Shown: positions 44,947 to 56,611, numbered from the stretch's first letter. The stretch is 64,000 nucleotides of DNA from Narthecium ossifragum (GCA_963920575.1 OY986967.1:21903648-21967647); one strand, 5' to 3'. Notes: generated by a model from the sequence alone, not told the origin. Made by a program: numbers and translations.

Positions 44947-46989
44947 AAAATCAGTGAAAAAAATATAGAAAATAGGTCTAAGGCAGAGTGCATGCACCGA
45001 GCAGGTCCTCGAAGCTTTGCAAGGATACGTGAAGGACTAGTAAGCGATTTCTTTTGCATTGCCTTTCTTTTGCTTTATTTAGTATTCTTTTATTGACTTT
45101 TGGCTATTAAAATATGATGAATTTAACAACAGCGGTCAAAAAAAGAAAATGGTGCTGAGCCAACACAAGCTGAAATCTTCATAGAAACCCATAAGAGTAG
45201 AAAAAGAAAGCAGCTAGATTCAGAAACTCTAAGAAAAATTGTAAGTTTTATTATGTGATAAGTCTACTTTCAAAAACAGAGAAGTTTTAAGTTTTTATGG
45301 TAATTTTAGTTCAGTGATTGTAGTTTTTTTTTTCCTTAGACTCAACTAGAGGAGTCAATTCATAATTCTGAAGATGGTGGCATTGATGTATTCAACAAGT
45401 TTTTTGGAAAAGAAAAGGCTGGACGTGTCCGTTGTTATGGGAGGAATGTAACGCCAACATCTTTGAAAAGAAAAGTGGATTTTGAGGCCATGAAGAAGGC
45501 ACATGAAGAAGAGATAAGTTCTCTCAAAACTAATTTGGAAAATGATGTGCAAAAAAAGATGGATGCTTATAAGATGGATGTAGCAAATGGAATGCATGTC
45601 GTTCTCCTTGCTCTACAACAAAGCAATCCTAGTTTAGTCATTCCAACCAATCTCTTTGCTCCATTATTGGGCTCAAATCATGGTACTGAACCTTGTGGAC
45701 GAGATGAGACACCACAAACACTTGTAGGGTCATCCGCATCAACACATAATCTACCATTGCAGCAGGTACTCTTTCATTCATAATTCTCTTGTTTCGTTCA
45801 TCTTAGACTACTTTTATATCTGTTGGTTTTGAGTTTTTAAGACCAAGCTATGTTTGTGGGGCTTTTTATGCTTATAAGTTTTGCCTATGAAATGCAAGGC
45901 CCCTTAGAAGATGGCATAAGATTCCATTTGAAATCTTGCCAGAAGTTGGGAAATTAGTGCTATTTATCATTTTGCATAATGAAATTGTATAGCTGCTTCT
46001 CAAAGACAAAGATGACATGGTTATGTAGCTAATACTTTGTCTTTCCCTTGCGTTGAAACCCAGGGACATGGATTTGATCCACCCCCTATCGATCAGAGAA
46101 CTTAATATACATGCATGTATATATAACAATTAATGTGTCCCACATGATGCTAATTAAATATATTCTTTGAACCTCTAGAGACGCATTTATGATGTTGATC
46201 TACAAAGAATAGTGCTGAGAGATAGACAAGCTATAATGGACGGAAACAGTGCACAGAGAAGGGTTCCCACAGCATGCAGGACTGTTCACATACACGATGT
46301 AACATTAAGCATCTACTGTTCATGATTTTGAGATAGTTCCACATATATAGCTACATACGTAAATCATATCTCTTTCTTTGTTTGTTATTCTGCTTGTAAT
46401 ACACTCTTACTCTTATAGATACAGACGTTTTAGAGCTTAATCAAAGTTTCCATCTCTAATTTAAGTTTGCTTTGATCCATGTAGCTGGGTCCATGAATAC
46501 AAGTATTAGTATTTGCACTAGCAGTGATAAGTGATATATAGCTACATTCCCAACTTCCAATTGCAGCATCTTGTTAGTATTTGTAATACACTTTATGAGT
46601 AAGTGCTTAAGCTTAGTGTGCTACTGCTACTTAGAGGGACATCTTGTTAGTATTCCAAACTATGTTTGTGGGGCTTTCAAGAATACTATTCCGCAAACAG
46701 CTCCATGACCTTCGAGGAGGACTGAAAACAATAGTCTCAATTAGATCCGTGGATACCATGTTCTTGTGAAGAAGTATTAATATATATATGCTTTTTAATT
46801 TGATGATTTTTCTATGTAAGAATTGCATGCTAAAGTGGCGTGCACTTAATTTTCTTTTTCTTGTCACAGATTGTCAGGAATCAGCTTCAGCAAGGGGAAG
46901 AAAGTTTATCAGCTACTAATGAAGAACATATTGATGTTGGTAATATGGGAGATGAAGATCTTGATGATGTGCTTGGAGATGATGTTTAG
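44947..46989 (+). CDS. CACTA-encoded plant transposase-family (Ptta/En/Spm) protein, 5 exons
   Basis: Five exons in phase 0 can be read: 44947-45039 (KISEKNIENRSKAECMHRAG, SFARIREGL), 45133-45240 (AEIFIETHKSRKRKQLDSET), 45340-45765 (QLEESIHNSEDGG, AGRVRCYGRNVTPTSLKRK, then a coiled coil EAMKKAHEEEISSLKTNLEN), 46179-46298 (RRIYDVDLQRIVLRDRQ) and 46870-46989 (acidic tail DEDLDDVLGDDV). All junctions fit GT-AG. FIETHKSRK and RCYGR mark the Transposase_24 (Ptta/En/Spm) family. The joined part is about 288 residues; the 5' start is uncertain, with a UTR-like exon near 44520-44635. It probably binds the sub-terminal repeats. No stop is seen in these exons. Confidence 0.75.
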
Positions 46990-47299
46990 TGCCTTGTGGT
47001 TTTAGTGCCAGTCAAAGAAGATGAAGAATTTTTGTGTTAATTAATGTAGTCAAATACTTATTTTTGACTTAAACTAGAATGGTCATGAGAGTGATTGATA
47101 TATTAGTCTTTTTCTATCACAGTTTATTATCTAAACATTGGTATGTTTTAAGATTTTCCATATTGTACCTTGACCATCAGTTTAATGGATTTATTTGTTT
47201 AAATTATTTCACATGAGTTTCTTTTACTTCTTTAGTACAAGTAATAAGAGCAGAATTACTGCTTATGAAAAAAACTATTTTGTTATATAAAATTTATAA

Positions 47300-47965
47300 A
47301 CTTGTTGCTTATATAATTAGAAACCATTGTACAAAACTTATAAATTCGTTGCCTATAAGAATTACAATCTATTGCGTAAACATTGGAAACCTGTTGTATA
47401 TGAACAATCAGGAACCGCTGCATAAAAAATAGAAATCCGTTGCATATAAAAAATTAAAAAACGTTGTCTAAATTTACAAAACCGTTGCATATAAAAACTA
47501 GAAACTGTTGTTTAAAATCTGCAAACCCGTTGTTTATAAAAACTATAACCGTTGCATAAAAAATAGGAACCCGTTGCTTATAAAAATTAAAAACCGTTGT
47601 GCAAACCTTATGAACGCGTTGCCTATAAAAACTATAAACCGTTACATAAAATTGCAACTCCGCTGCCTATAAAACTAATAACCGTTGCGTATAAAAATCG
47701 AAAAATGTTGCGTAAAATTGTTATAAACCGTTGCCAAAGTCATATGCAAACTGTTATGTTAGGATTGGTAATAACCGTTGCATATTGTGAATATCCTGCA
47801 ACGCTTCATTTGTTGTTGCCTATTATTTATGAAAATCTGTTGCCTATCTGAATAGGCAACAAAGGAGAATGCAACGGGTCAAATAACCGTTGCCGTGCAT
47901 TTTAGCAACGGTTTTATCTACTGTAGCAACGGTTTTTGACGGTTGTTGCATACGCAAAATGTTGT
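47300..47965. repeat. Right sub-terminal repeats of CACTA
   Basis: About twenty copies of AACCGTTGC / AAACCCGTTGCCTATAAAAA-type units, 35-45 bp apart, denser than on the left. Confidence 0.8.
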
Positions 47966-48275
47966 AGTGTTGCAAGGTATGTCTTGTTTTTGTTTTTTTT
48001 TCCCTTTTCAAAAATGGATTAGTGGACTATAAATGCTAATCCTATTGTTTTAGTTTTTCTGCTAAAAAGGTTTGGAAGGAAGACTTTTCTTGCACTTTGA
48101 ATTTCTATAACCTCCAGATCTTGAATGTTTTGCATGCACTTTTCTTCTCCGAACCGTGCTTACCGACGGTTCACACAACCGAAGCCCATGGCGATCGACC
48201 TTGCATATATGTTTTATTGTACAGTAGTTCTTATGCACACCTCCAAAGATTGAAGGGCTTTGATTGGGGTACATG

Positions 48276-48632
48276 CAAGAGCGGAGCCAGAAAATTTTTC
48301 TGCCCTGGGCTTACTAAAGCTAAAGGGAAAAAAAATCACCAATTTATCTATTTAATTTGGTAACTGTGATTACACAAATGCATGTAGAAGGTTTAGAAAA
48401 TATATCAAAAAAAAATGAATACTATTTCTTTTTAGAATATATGATACTCAAGACATTTAATTGAATATAATAGGGCTCTTATGGGTTAAGCTTGAACTTA
48501 ACCTGGGCTGGGGTTCAATTCAAGCTGGACTGGGCCTAAATATTACTTAATATATACCTAATAATTGCTAAATTTTTAATTATGCTACCTGGGCTGGAGC
48601 CCACCTTAGTCTTTAAGGTGGCTCCGCCCTTG
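48276..48632. mobile_element. MITE with CAAGRGCGGAGCCA inverted ends (hAT-like)
   Basis: Left CAAGAGCGGAGCCAG, right inverse GGCTCCGCCCTTG; 357 bp; flanks ggtacatg and gtttatac are only partly alike. No coding capacity. It lies in intron 1 of the ACD6-like gene. Confidence 0.65.
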
Positions 48633-48872
48633 GTTTATACCCCAGTAGGTGGCATTCAGGGGGGCTATGCCACCTTTGCCATCTCCCTCTCATTCTCTCT
48701 CACTCTTCTCCACTCTCTCTTTTTCATTCTCTCTATCTCTCTCCTCTCATGTGTGTGTACATGACCCCACAGCCATGTACACAAGACATTTCTCAAGATT
48801 GAAAGACTCTGAATTAGCTTGTCTTATTATGCAAGTATATATCATCTATGGTCGTTATTTGTTGATTAACAG

Positions 48873-51425
48873 ATTACTCCAACATCGAGTACGGTATGCA
48901 TAAATGTGGAAAATGACTTGCATGAGGCTGCACGATGCAATGATGCAAATATGGCGAGAGACGCATTGCTACTGGGAGATCGCCTATTGATCTGTGCACC
49001 AAGCAAAGCTGGTGAATCTCCACTCTACTTGGCTATTGTTGCAGGGTCCTATCGTGTGGTGGACGTGCTGCTGAACTATTTGGTTGAACAACAAATGCAT
49101 TCCAATACTTTTGGAGCAGCCTATGCAGGTCCTGGAGGGAAGACAGCCTTGCATGCCGCCGTCCTCGATAAAAAAAGTATATGTCATGCACTTTGGTATT
49201 GTTTTTGTCTTTATGATATGCTTTTCAAAGACTTACTCGATGGTGTGAATCTTGTCTTTAGTTTTTAGTTTTTCTTCATGTCTTAGGCTCTTAGCCTTTG
49301 CTTGCTTAACTCATCGGAAAGAGAAAAGAAAAGACAATGAATGATATGCCAATTTATAATCATGATTCTACTATTTACAAATCTCATTTTTCAAGGAGTA
49401 CGTGTATAAACTATATTTTACTAGTGATTTAGTATGGTATCCGGGTGTTGAGTTTTCCAAGGAGTGTATAAAAACAATTCCTATTACTTTTCTGTTTCTA
49501 TAGTTAATTAGTTCAGCCTTTTTATTTTGGCTTAAGGGGCAACTGTCCTACATTTCCAATAAAAACCTATTCTTGAAAGAGAAAGGTTTTGCTTGACATG
49601 TTCCTCCTCTGGATAAGGATAATGTGGTCAAACGCTGCAAAATCTAAAATACAACACAAACCATATATAAAAGGGGAAACAAATGATAATCATGGATATA
49701 GGTGGTTCGGTTTATATTGCTATTTTTAGAAGCAAGCATAAATCTCTATGACAACGTACGTAGTATCGTGCTGTCAGATATCACCCAACGGTTATTGCAG
49801 TCAGAGAAAAGTCTCGCAAGAAGGGCAGATGACTCCGGAGACCTTCCCATCCATTATGCAGCATCTTACGGTGATTTAGATATGGTGAAGCTGCTCCTGA
49901 ATCATGACCAAGATACAGCGTCTATAAGAGATGGAAAGGGCTCTACGATATTACATATTGCAGCCGGCATGGGCTTTCCTAAAGTCATTAAGGAGGTCAT
50001 ACGAACTCGTCCTGAAATTACCGAAGATGTTGACTACCATGGGAAGAATTTTCTTCATGTTGCAGCCGAGAGTGGCAAGAATAATGTTCTCCAACTTGCC
50101 TGGGGAGTTCGGGTTTTCCATCTTCACTTCAAAGTTCCGAGGCTCAAAACACTTGTAAATAGGCAGGATTACGATGGGAATACACCATTGCATCTCGCCA
50201 TTAAAGAAGGATACTATAGTTGTATTATGTATCTCGTGCACAGGAAAGGAATACAGCTCAACATCACCAACAATGCTGGTCTTAAACCTCTTGATCTTTT
50301 ACGGAAGAGCATGAGATCCGATCCAATGTGGTGGGTATGTAACACAACTTTACTCTCTCTTTCTTTGAAACAGAGCATGCGACATGAGGGGAGTTTTCTT
50401 TCCCTCGTACCATTACTTCACTCATATTATCATACCAACGATTCATATTCGTTTGAATCTCATCCAACAGTTCAGTCCATCAACAAAATGCTGACTTGAA
50501 TTCAGATGTTAAAGATCCGAGTCATTGGATGAGATTTAGACATGTCTGAGCCGTTGCATGAAGTGCATTTAGCGGTTGTACTTAACACTTCACTCATGCT
50601 AACTGAAATTACTGATCAGTTACTCTAATGTCTAATCAATTTCGCGTGGACAATTAATTAATACAGGTAGTTGCCGCGGAATCCATGGCTTCTGCTGGAG
50701 CAATGTTCAGTCCCCAGAGGGGAGATCTTCCAGGAATGATGGAGGATGTAGATCCTGCCATTGCGGAGAACAGCAAGAAAATGTCGGATAATCTTCTACT
50801 GGTCTCAATGCTAATAGCCACCATCACCTTCGCCGCCGGTTTCAGAGTACCGGGAGGGTTCGGTTCCGATACTAGCAAGAGTCCAGGCGTGGCTGTTCTA
50901 GCGGATTCCCCTTATTTCTTTTTATTCCTAGTCACTGACACCTTCGCCGTGGTAGTCTCTATCTATGCATCCTTTCTGTTCATTATGGGCCAGCGAAATG
51001 AACGGATTAGGAGAGGCATCAACCTTTTGGTGACGTATCTCGTCCAGGTCACTATGCTTGCATGCATGTTTGCTTTCATTCTGGGAGTTACTGCATTCCT
51101 ACCAGCAGATAGTTTCGCTATTCGGCACACCCCACTGATCTCAACGGTCGCAGCCCTACTCTTCCTGCATTCATACGGGATGAATCGTGCCGTTAACGTA
51201 GTGGATGAGTTGAAAGCAACAAAAGTATTGATCGTAGCAGGATGTAAACGTTTGTTGAAGGCAGAGAGAGCACAAACGACGCAAGGCCTCAATCAGGCGT
51301 ACCTTTATCACACTGGCTTGAGACGGGATGTCCTTGTCTATGCTCAAGCATTTAGTTCTGTTGTGATTTTATTTATATGCATCGTACTTTATTACGCAGC
51401 TGGCGCGCATCTAATTTTCTTTTAG
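48873..51425 (+). CDS. Ankyrin-repeat protein with PGG membrane domain (ACD6-like), exons 2-4
   Basis: Exons 48873-49176, 49730-50334 and 50667-51425 join in frame (GT-AG, phases 0, 1, 0). With predicted exon 1 the product is about 594 residues, a little short of Arabidopsis ACD6. Ankyrin repeats: ENDLHEAARCND, AGESPLYLAIVAGSYRVV, GKTALHAAVLD (exon 2), then SGDLPIHYAASYGDL, GSTILHIAAGMG, GKNFLHVAAESG, GNTPLHLAIKEG (exon 3). Exon 4 carries the PGG domain (LIATITFAAGFRVPGGF) and four hydrophobic helices (LLLVSMLIATITFAAGF; FFLFLVTDTFAVVVSIY; VTMLACMFAFILGVTAF; SSVVILFICIVLYYAAG). Family members are membrane proteins in salicylic-acid defence and cell death. The downstream exons have no stop. 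Disrupted exon 1 and the lack of an N-terminal ankyrin block leave it doubtful whether a full protein is made. Confidence 0.85.
49177..49729 (+). other. Intron 2 of the ACD6-like gene
   Basis: Starts GTATATG and ends TATTTTTAG; AT-rich. No nested element is recognised. Confidence 0.7.
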
Positions 51426-52587
51426 AAGAAACACAATAGGATTCAAAGGAGATCCCTCTTCCTCTTGGCCTTCTCCTTCTCCTTCTCCTACACCGTGGTG
51501 ATGGAGCCAAGAAGACAACTACCTGGTACATGGTGTCGCCTGTAGCTTGGACATCACAAGTCGCAGCCTAGTTGCAACAAGTTATGCAGGGGAATTATAT
51601 ATATTGTGTCATATAATTTATGATGTTGAAAAGTAAGACCAGTCATGAGTACATCTATTGTCACATTCTCTACATTCCTCTTTGCATAACTTTTTTTTTT
51701 TTTTTAAATTGAATTTTTAATCCTGGTTTATTTTAACCCTGGTTTATTGCGGGCGATGATACCCTTACAAACTTCCAACCCCATCAGAAAGCCCAGCAAA
51801 AGGATTTGAACCCAAGACCACCTTACAAATATAGGTATGTTCTTAGCTGAAGATGTGCAAAGCATCCAGAAAACAGAACCAGGGAAACACTCTGCAGAGT
51901 TTGAAAGATTATGTCTATGAATCGAAGATGGATTAACAGTCATTACTGCGCTGATCGATAGGGTCCATACCAATTTCTTGCCAGTAATTTACGGACAAGA
52001 TTCAAACACTCTTAACAAATGATACATATTACATGCCGAGTATGTTCATCTTAATCTACATATTCTGCAGCTAAAAGGAAGAAACAAATACAATAAAGCG
52101 CAAATATGTACTAATAAATATGCCAGACGATTCTGCTGAATGCAGACAGATCCAATATGCATCTACTCTTAGCTGGGTATGTAATTAACCAACATGAAAG
52201 TTGGACACATCAGCTTAGTTGAATCCAAAACGACCATTTGGACCTGAATTAGCTAGGTTGCTATGGACCATCTTCAATTAATAGGCTGGGTGATCCAAGT
52301 CCAAGGCACATAACAATTGATCAGTAATTGGATGCGAACCCAGTAAGTCCTGATCAGAAGTTTGAATCCTTTTATTAGATATGATTCCATACAGGGTTAA
52401 TTCAGCCATATATGACTGTTATGCTACTCTCCCTCGGCGAGATTACTATTTTCCCAATCTAATATTCCTCATGCATATAATGAAGGTTTGATTCTTTCAT
52501 GCATGAGTCCTCCCTGTTTCCTATTTCTACTCCCATCTATACAAAACAAACCATCCCTACGTACTTCAAATGGAGAGATGAGAGAAT
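51426..52587. other. Downstream of the ACD6-like gene; possible SINE
   Basis: A CT-rich 3' UTR-like part is followed by AT-rich sequence. At 51690-51900 the minus strand has a GGTTCAAATCC word (51802-51812, a Pol III B-box) and ends in a run of 15 A (51691-51705), as a tRNA-derived SINE would. An A-box is not clear. No gene is called. Confidence 0.35.
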
Positions 52588-52654
52588 TTGGACGATAATT
52601 TTCCACCCTTAGTTTTCCACCTAACGATAGGGAGCTGTGTGACGACTTTCTCTT

Positions 52655-52800
52655 CCTCCACCACCAACACCACCACCTCCTCCTCTTCTTCCTCTTCTTG
52701 TTCTTCTTTTTCTATCACGTCTCCCTCTTCTTCCTTTTCGTCTTCTTCCTCTTCCTCTTCTTGTTCGTTTCTTATTCCTCCTCTTGTTCTTCTTAAGAAA
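52655..52800. repeat. TCT/TCC simple repeat
   Basis: Imperfect (TCTTCC)n and (CACCAC)n run. The Ser-rich frame across it is an artefact. Confidence 0.8.
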
Positions 52801-52953
52801 GAAAAGAGAACAAGAGGAAGAGCAATAAGTAATCTAAAATTATGTTTTGATTGTTGGTATCTTTATTTCGAGTTGGAGGTATATTTATACTATTCATGCT
52901 TTAATTTGAAACTTTTTTTATTAAAAAAAATGAGCCCGAAGGTTGGGTACATC

Positions 52954-53512
52954 TAGGGATGGCAACGGGGCGGGATGGGGCGGGGTCCCCCTTCCCCCGA
53001 CCCCGACCCCGCAACCCAACCCCAAACCCCATCCCGCCCCGCCCCGATAGTGACTACACCCCGACCCCGACCCCGCCCCGCACAACCCCGCCCCGCCCCG
53101 TCCCGTTCAAATTTTTTTTGACACATTGAATATATTATATTTAATAATACATTAAAGATTTATCATTTTAAAAAACAATCCAAACAAAACTTTTCTCTAT
53201 AAAATGATACGAACGTAAATTGTATCAATAATAACTCAAAAATATTATCCATACATGATTAAGTTAATACTTTTTAGGAAAATGAATTATTGTGAGGTAA
53301 TATATCACTATATTAATTATTATAAATATCTAATCGGGGCGGGGCGGGACGGGGGTGTCCTACCCCGACCCCGCCCCGACCCCGACCCCGATCGGGGTTT
53401 TACAAATTTCCCCCAACCCCGATTCCGACCCCGTTTAGGGCCCCCCGACCCCGCCCCATTAGGGACGGGGCGGGGCGGGACCCCGTCGGGGCGGGGCAAA
53501 TTGCCATCCCTA
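52954..53512. mobile_element. hAT-type MITE rich in CCCCG
   Basis: Ends TAGGGATGGCAA and TTGCCATCCCTA (12-bp perfect inverted repeat), flanked by GGTACATC on both sides (52946-52953 and 53513-53520), a perfect 8-bp duplication as hAT elements make. Each end is followed by GGGGCGGGG / CCCGACCCCG runs; the middle is AT-rich. 559 bp, no coding capacity. Confidence 0.92.
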
Positions 53513-53614
53513 GGTACATCAACTAGCTGGCAGGCTCCCCCTAATCAGGGTCACCAATCCTAGGAACTAAATCCCTGGTTTGAACACTCTCAGCCAATAA
53601 TACAATTATTTCCC

Positions 53615-54790
53615 TTACTTGGCGAGCCACCTAGTCCGCACGTGCATTGTCCTCCCGTGGGATATGAAGCATCCAGAAGCCACGTAGAGCACCGATGCTC
53701 CACCATATCTCCTGCAACAACTGAATAAGGTGATACGACGCAACATACGACCCTCCACCAGGGCCACAACTACCAATGAGTCCGACTGGACCACCATATC
53801 CGCAATACCTCGTCATCTTCCTTCCAAGAGAGCCAACTGTATGGCCGCCAACACACCAATATGAACACCATCCGGGGACGCCAGTAGGACTTTTGATGTC
53901 GTCCAAGCCACCGTATTTGCATCCTCAAGACAGACCATGCCAAGAGCAATGTTAGCGCAGAAGCAACGGATCTCGATCACAAATTGATGTTTGCAAACCT
54001 TTTAATGATGCACAAAACTACGGAGAAAGAAAAAACACAAGACAAACAAATCACAAGAAAACATGGGACATCGGGATTTACGTGGTTCGGAGACAAACCT
54101 CCTACATCCACGAGAAGAGCATGCCAAAGAGATCCACTATGATGTGAAAGATTACGAACTAGCTAGCTTGGAGGAACACCAAGCTTAATCTCCCACACCC
54201 TTCTCTCTATCTCTCAGTTCTCTCTTTTTTCTTCTCTGCCGCAGCAGCCCACACAAGGACGCCTCAATGTTTAACCCCCGTACCTACCCTCTTTTGATGT
54301 TAGGCCAAAAATACCTAAACCCAATGGATCCCACCTAACCTATTTAAGATAGGCATCAATAGTATAAGAGAGAGTAATGAGTCCATATGTGACTCATACT
54401 CTATACAAAAATAATAGCTAGAGACTTAATAAGAGAATTGGGTTGCACCGAATTTTCAGTCAACATCAACAGAGCAATGCCGAAATTATCCGTCCACTGA
54501 AGCGTCGACTTCAATAGTGACTCCACCCCATTGAGGGCGCCTTCCTTGCTACTGCTTCTTTTGATAAGGAAGCATAGGGTACTCTCTTGCTAGCCATTTA
54601 AATCTCCTTGCAATGAGACGGTGGTCAAAAGCCAACTCTTGATACACAACATCACACTGGCCTTTCCAAATCACCCACAAGCTATATGCCACCGCCGTGC
54701 GCAAGAGGACACGCCGCTCTTCCTTAGAGGCTTTTGATAAGATCAAGGCCGCAGCAGACGTCTGCAGCACAAGATCGTTCCTCTATTAAT
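53615..54790 (-). pseudogene. LINE 3' remnant (zf-RVT side and RNase H), split by a solo LTR
   Basis: From 54770 the minus frame reads LLRTAVAYSLWVIWKGQCDV and RRFKWLAREYP, a LINE region after RT. After removal of the LTR at 53950-54472 the RNase H part continues: VLLASPDGVHIGVLAAIQLA, VVQSDSLVVVALVEGR, then in a shifted frame LLQEIWWSIGALRGFWMLHI and PREDNARAD. RT itself is absent. The two frames (53615-53797 and 53631-53906) are parts of one domain with a frameshift. Confidence 0.72.
53950..54472 (-). repeat. Solo copia-type LTR
   Basis: TGTTAGCGCAG to ACATCAACA, 523 bp, flanked by GAGCAA at 53944-53949 and 54473-54478. It has the tacgtggttcgg and catccacgagaagagc blocks typical of copia/TRIM LTRs. 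No internal region. TATA-like and poly(A)-side orientation suggest the minus strand. Confidence 0.82.
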
Positions 54791-55146
54791 GGTGGAGGCA
54801 CACCCTTGATCCAATTAATGGCTGGAAACCCCTGTCTTTTCTATTATGAAGAAGATGATGAATTACATGACTTCAACTTTTAAATACCCAAACCCTAATG
54901 ACTCAATGAACTAGACATCCTCCTAAATCACAGCCGTCCAATAGTCCGGCTGATCACTCCTAAGCCGTACGCCACAAGCAGCTGATAAGAAGTGAAAAGT
55001 GCATAAATCACCCTTTCAACTTAGCCTTGTTAGTCTCCGAGCAAGGCCTTACTGACGATTACTACCCTATGACAGGTACAAGAGCCCTCAATGAGGATTG
55101 GATCAAGTTCCGAGCTTAAACGAAGTCATTCGGGCCAGTTTTTATG

Positions 55147-55505
55147 AAGAAGATCGATCCTTTATTGAAGAAGGATCGATCCTTTGAAGTACATTAAGAA
55201 GAATCCAATCGGGACAACAAGGATCGATTCTCCATAAAGAGAAGATCGATCCCTTATGCGCATTTTTCAGCGACAGAGCGCAAGTTCTGAAGGATCGATC
55301 TCTTATGTGCATTTTCCAGTGACAGAGCGCAACATTCTCTAGGATCGATCTCCATCCACTATAGGATAGATCTTCATCGGGGCGCAGCCAGAACTCAAGA
55401 GCAAAGATCGATCCTTTCCTATAGGAGGATCGATCCTCCACGGGACCAGCGATCACACGGAAGAGGAAGATCGATCCTCTCCCTTACGAGGATCGATCCT
55501 TTTGT
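55147..55505 (+). repeat. Palindrome array GATCGATC in E4 U3
   Basis: About twelve copies of AAGATCGATC/GGATCGATCCTT, in doublets as in E2, ending about 55 bp upstream of the TATA box. Confidence 0.85.
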
Positions 55506-55933
55506 GCCAGCCGAGCAAAATCAATGGTCCAGATCTAATCCGAGGGGGGAGGCTTGTTTACTATAAATAGACCCCTTATGGGGGATTTTAGGGATCTTCT
55601 CTTAGTCCTTTCTCCAGCCTTTCTAGTTTCCTTACCCAATTGAGAGGAGGACTTCTTGGAGGAAATCCATGGGAGGAGAGCTTCATCAACCTCCATCCAT
55701 GGATCGATCCAAGATGAGTAGCTAACTTTCTTTCTCTTGGGATTTCCATGTAGTTGTAGGATTCTTTTGTAGTTTTCTTAGGGTTTTTGAGGTGTAATCT
55801 TTAGGGATGATCTATTGTATGGATTTGAGCATGATTTCTTTATCTTTGTACATGGATCTTTTATGTTGAATGGATGAATGCCCTTCTTTGGTATGAGCTA
55901 GAACTTGTGCATGATGGGTGTTTGTTGTTATGC

Positions 55934-56100
55934 CCCAATGAGTTGGATGTACTAGAAACACATCCAATTCCATTGGGAGGATAAATCGCCCTAGATTAGA
56001 GATTAGGGATGCTAGAACCATCCCTATCTCTAAATTAGAGGATCCATTCTATCTTTATCTTGCATTGGATTCGAGGTGCTAGAACCATCTCGATCCAATG
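55934..56100 (+). other. Three long CTAGAAC-type hairpins in E4 leader
   Basis: CCCAATG-AG-TTGGATGT, loop ACTAGAAAC, ACATCCAA-TTC-CATTGGG (about 55934-55978). TTAGAGATTAGGGATG, CTAGAAC, CATCCCTATCTCTAA (about 55996-56033; 15 pairs, one bulge). CATTGGATTCGAGGTG, CTAGAAC, CATCTCGATCCAATG (56063-56100; 15 pairs, one bulge, one wobble). These are the longest stems in the window. Confidence 0.82.
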
Positions 56101-56611
56101 CCCGACCCCATACAATACCTTTTCCTTGCGACGAATCGATCTTAATCGAAGGTTCGTCAGCGACGATAGAAGCTAATCACTCATTCGTCGACTTTGTGAA
56201 TGTGATTCTGTCCAATGGATGATTCTAACCCGACTTCCGTTGAGCGATAAGTGAGACTAACCACCCGCTTGTCGACTTCTTAATTTCGATCGTCCCAATT
56301 AGATTACACACATCAATTCCTTAGGATGCTACACTAGAACCTACAATGAAATGGAAGTCCCAAGGCCTCTCTATATTAGTTTTATTTCTCTATACTTAGT
56401 TAATTACTTCAATCATCATTAATCCAAAACCCAAATTATTTTAGCTAATTGTTTGGAGTTATCTATCGAGTACGGTAGTCAATTCTCATTTCCCTGTGGA
56501 TCGACCCGGACTCCCGCTAACTACGTAGTAGTTAGTTAGGATTCGGTATAAATTGTAATCTCGACGCCCTAGTCACTTTTAACGACGAGTGGTTTCGGCG
56601 CGTCAAGATTT

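Larger units (their letters stand above)
42852..47969 (+). mobile_element. CACTA (En/Spm) element, non-autonomous
   Basis: Ends are CACTACAACAAAA (42852) and TTGTTGTAGTG-type (47969), inverted over at least 10 bp. Both ends carry arrays of GCAACGGTT / AACCGTTGC sub-terminal repeats (42870-43290 and 47300-47965), the usual transposase-binding regions. Right flank TTG matches ttg at 42847-42849, followed by an extra CC on the left, so the 3-bp duplication is imperfect. It encodes a TNPA-like protein only; the TNPD transposase is absent. A poly(A)-ended stretch near 43850-43880 may be a small LINE tail. Confidence 0.88.
54983..56605 (+). repeat. E4 5' LTR
   Basis: TGATAAGAAGTG to TCGGCGCGTCA, 1623 bp, ended by AGATT and the PBS. 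Start is set by TG and likeness to the other TGAT-type LTRs. Palindrome array 55147-55505, TATA box CTATAAATAGACC near 55561, then a leader with three strong hairpins. The 3' LTR is outside the window, so age and target duplication cannot be read. Confidence 0.88.

Noticed and set aside
51802..51812. tRNA gene
   Set aside because: Only a B-box-like word is present; no acceptor stem or cloverleaf, so at most a SINE relic.
52588..52956. Ser-rich ORF
   Set aside because: Simple TCT/TCC repeat.
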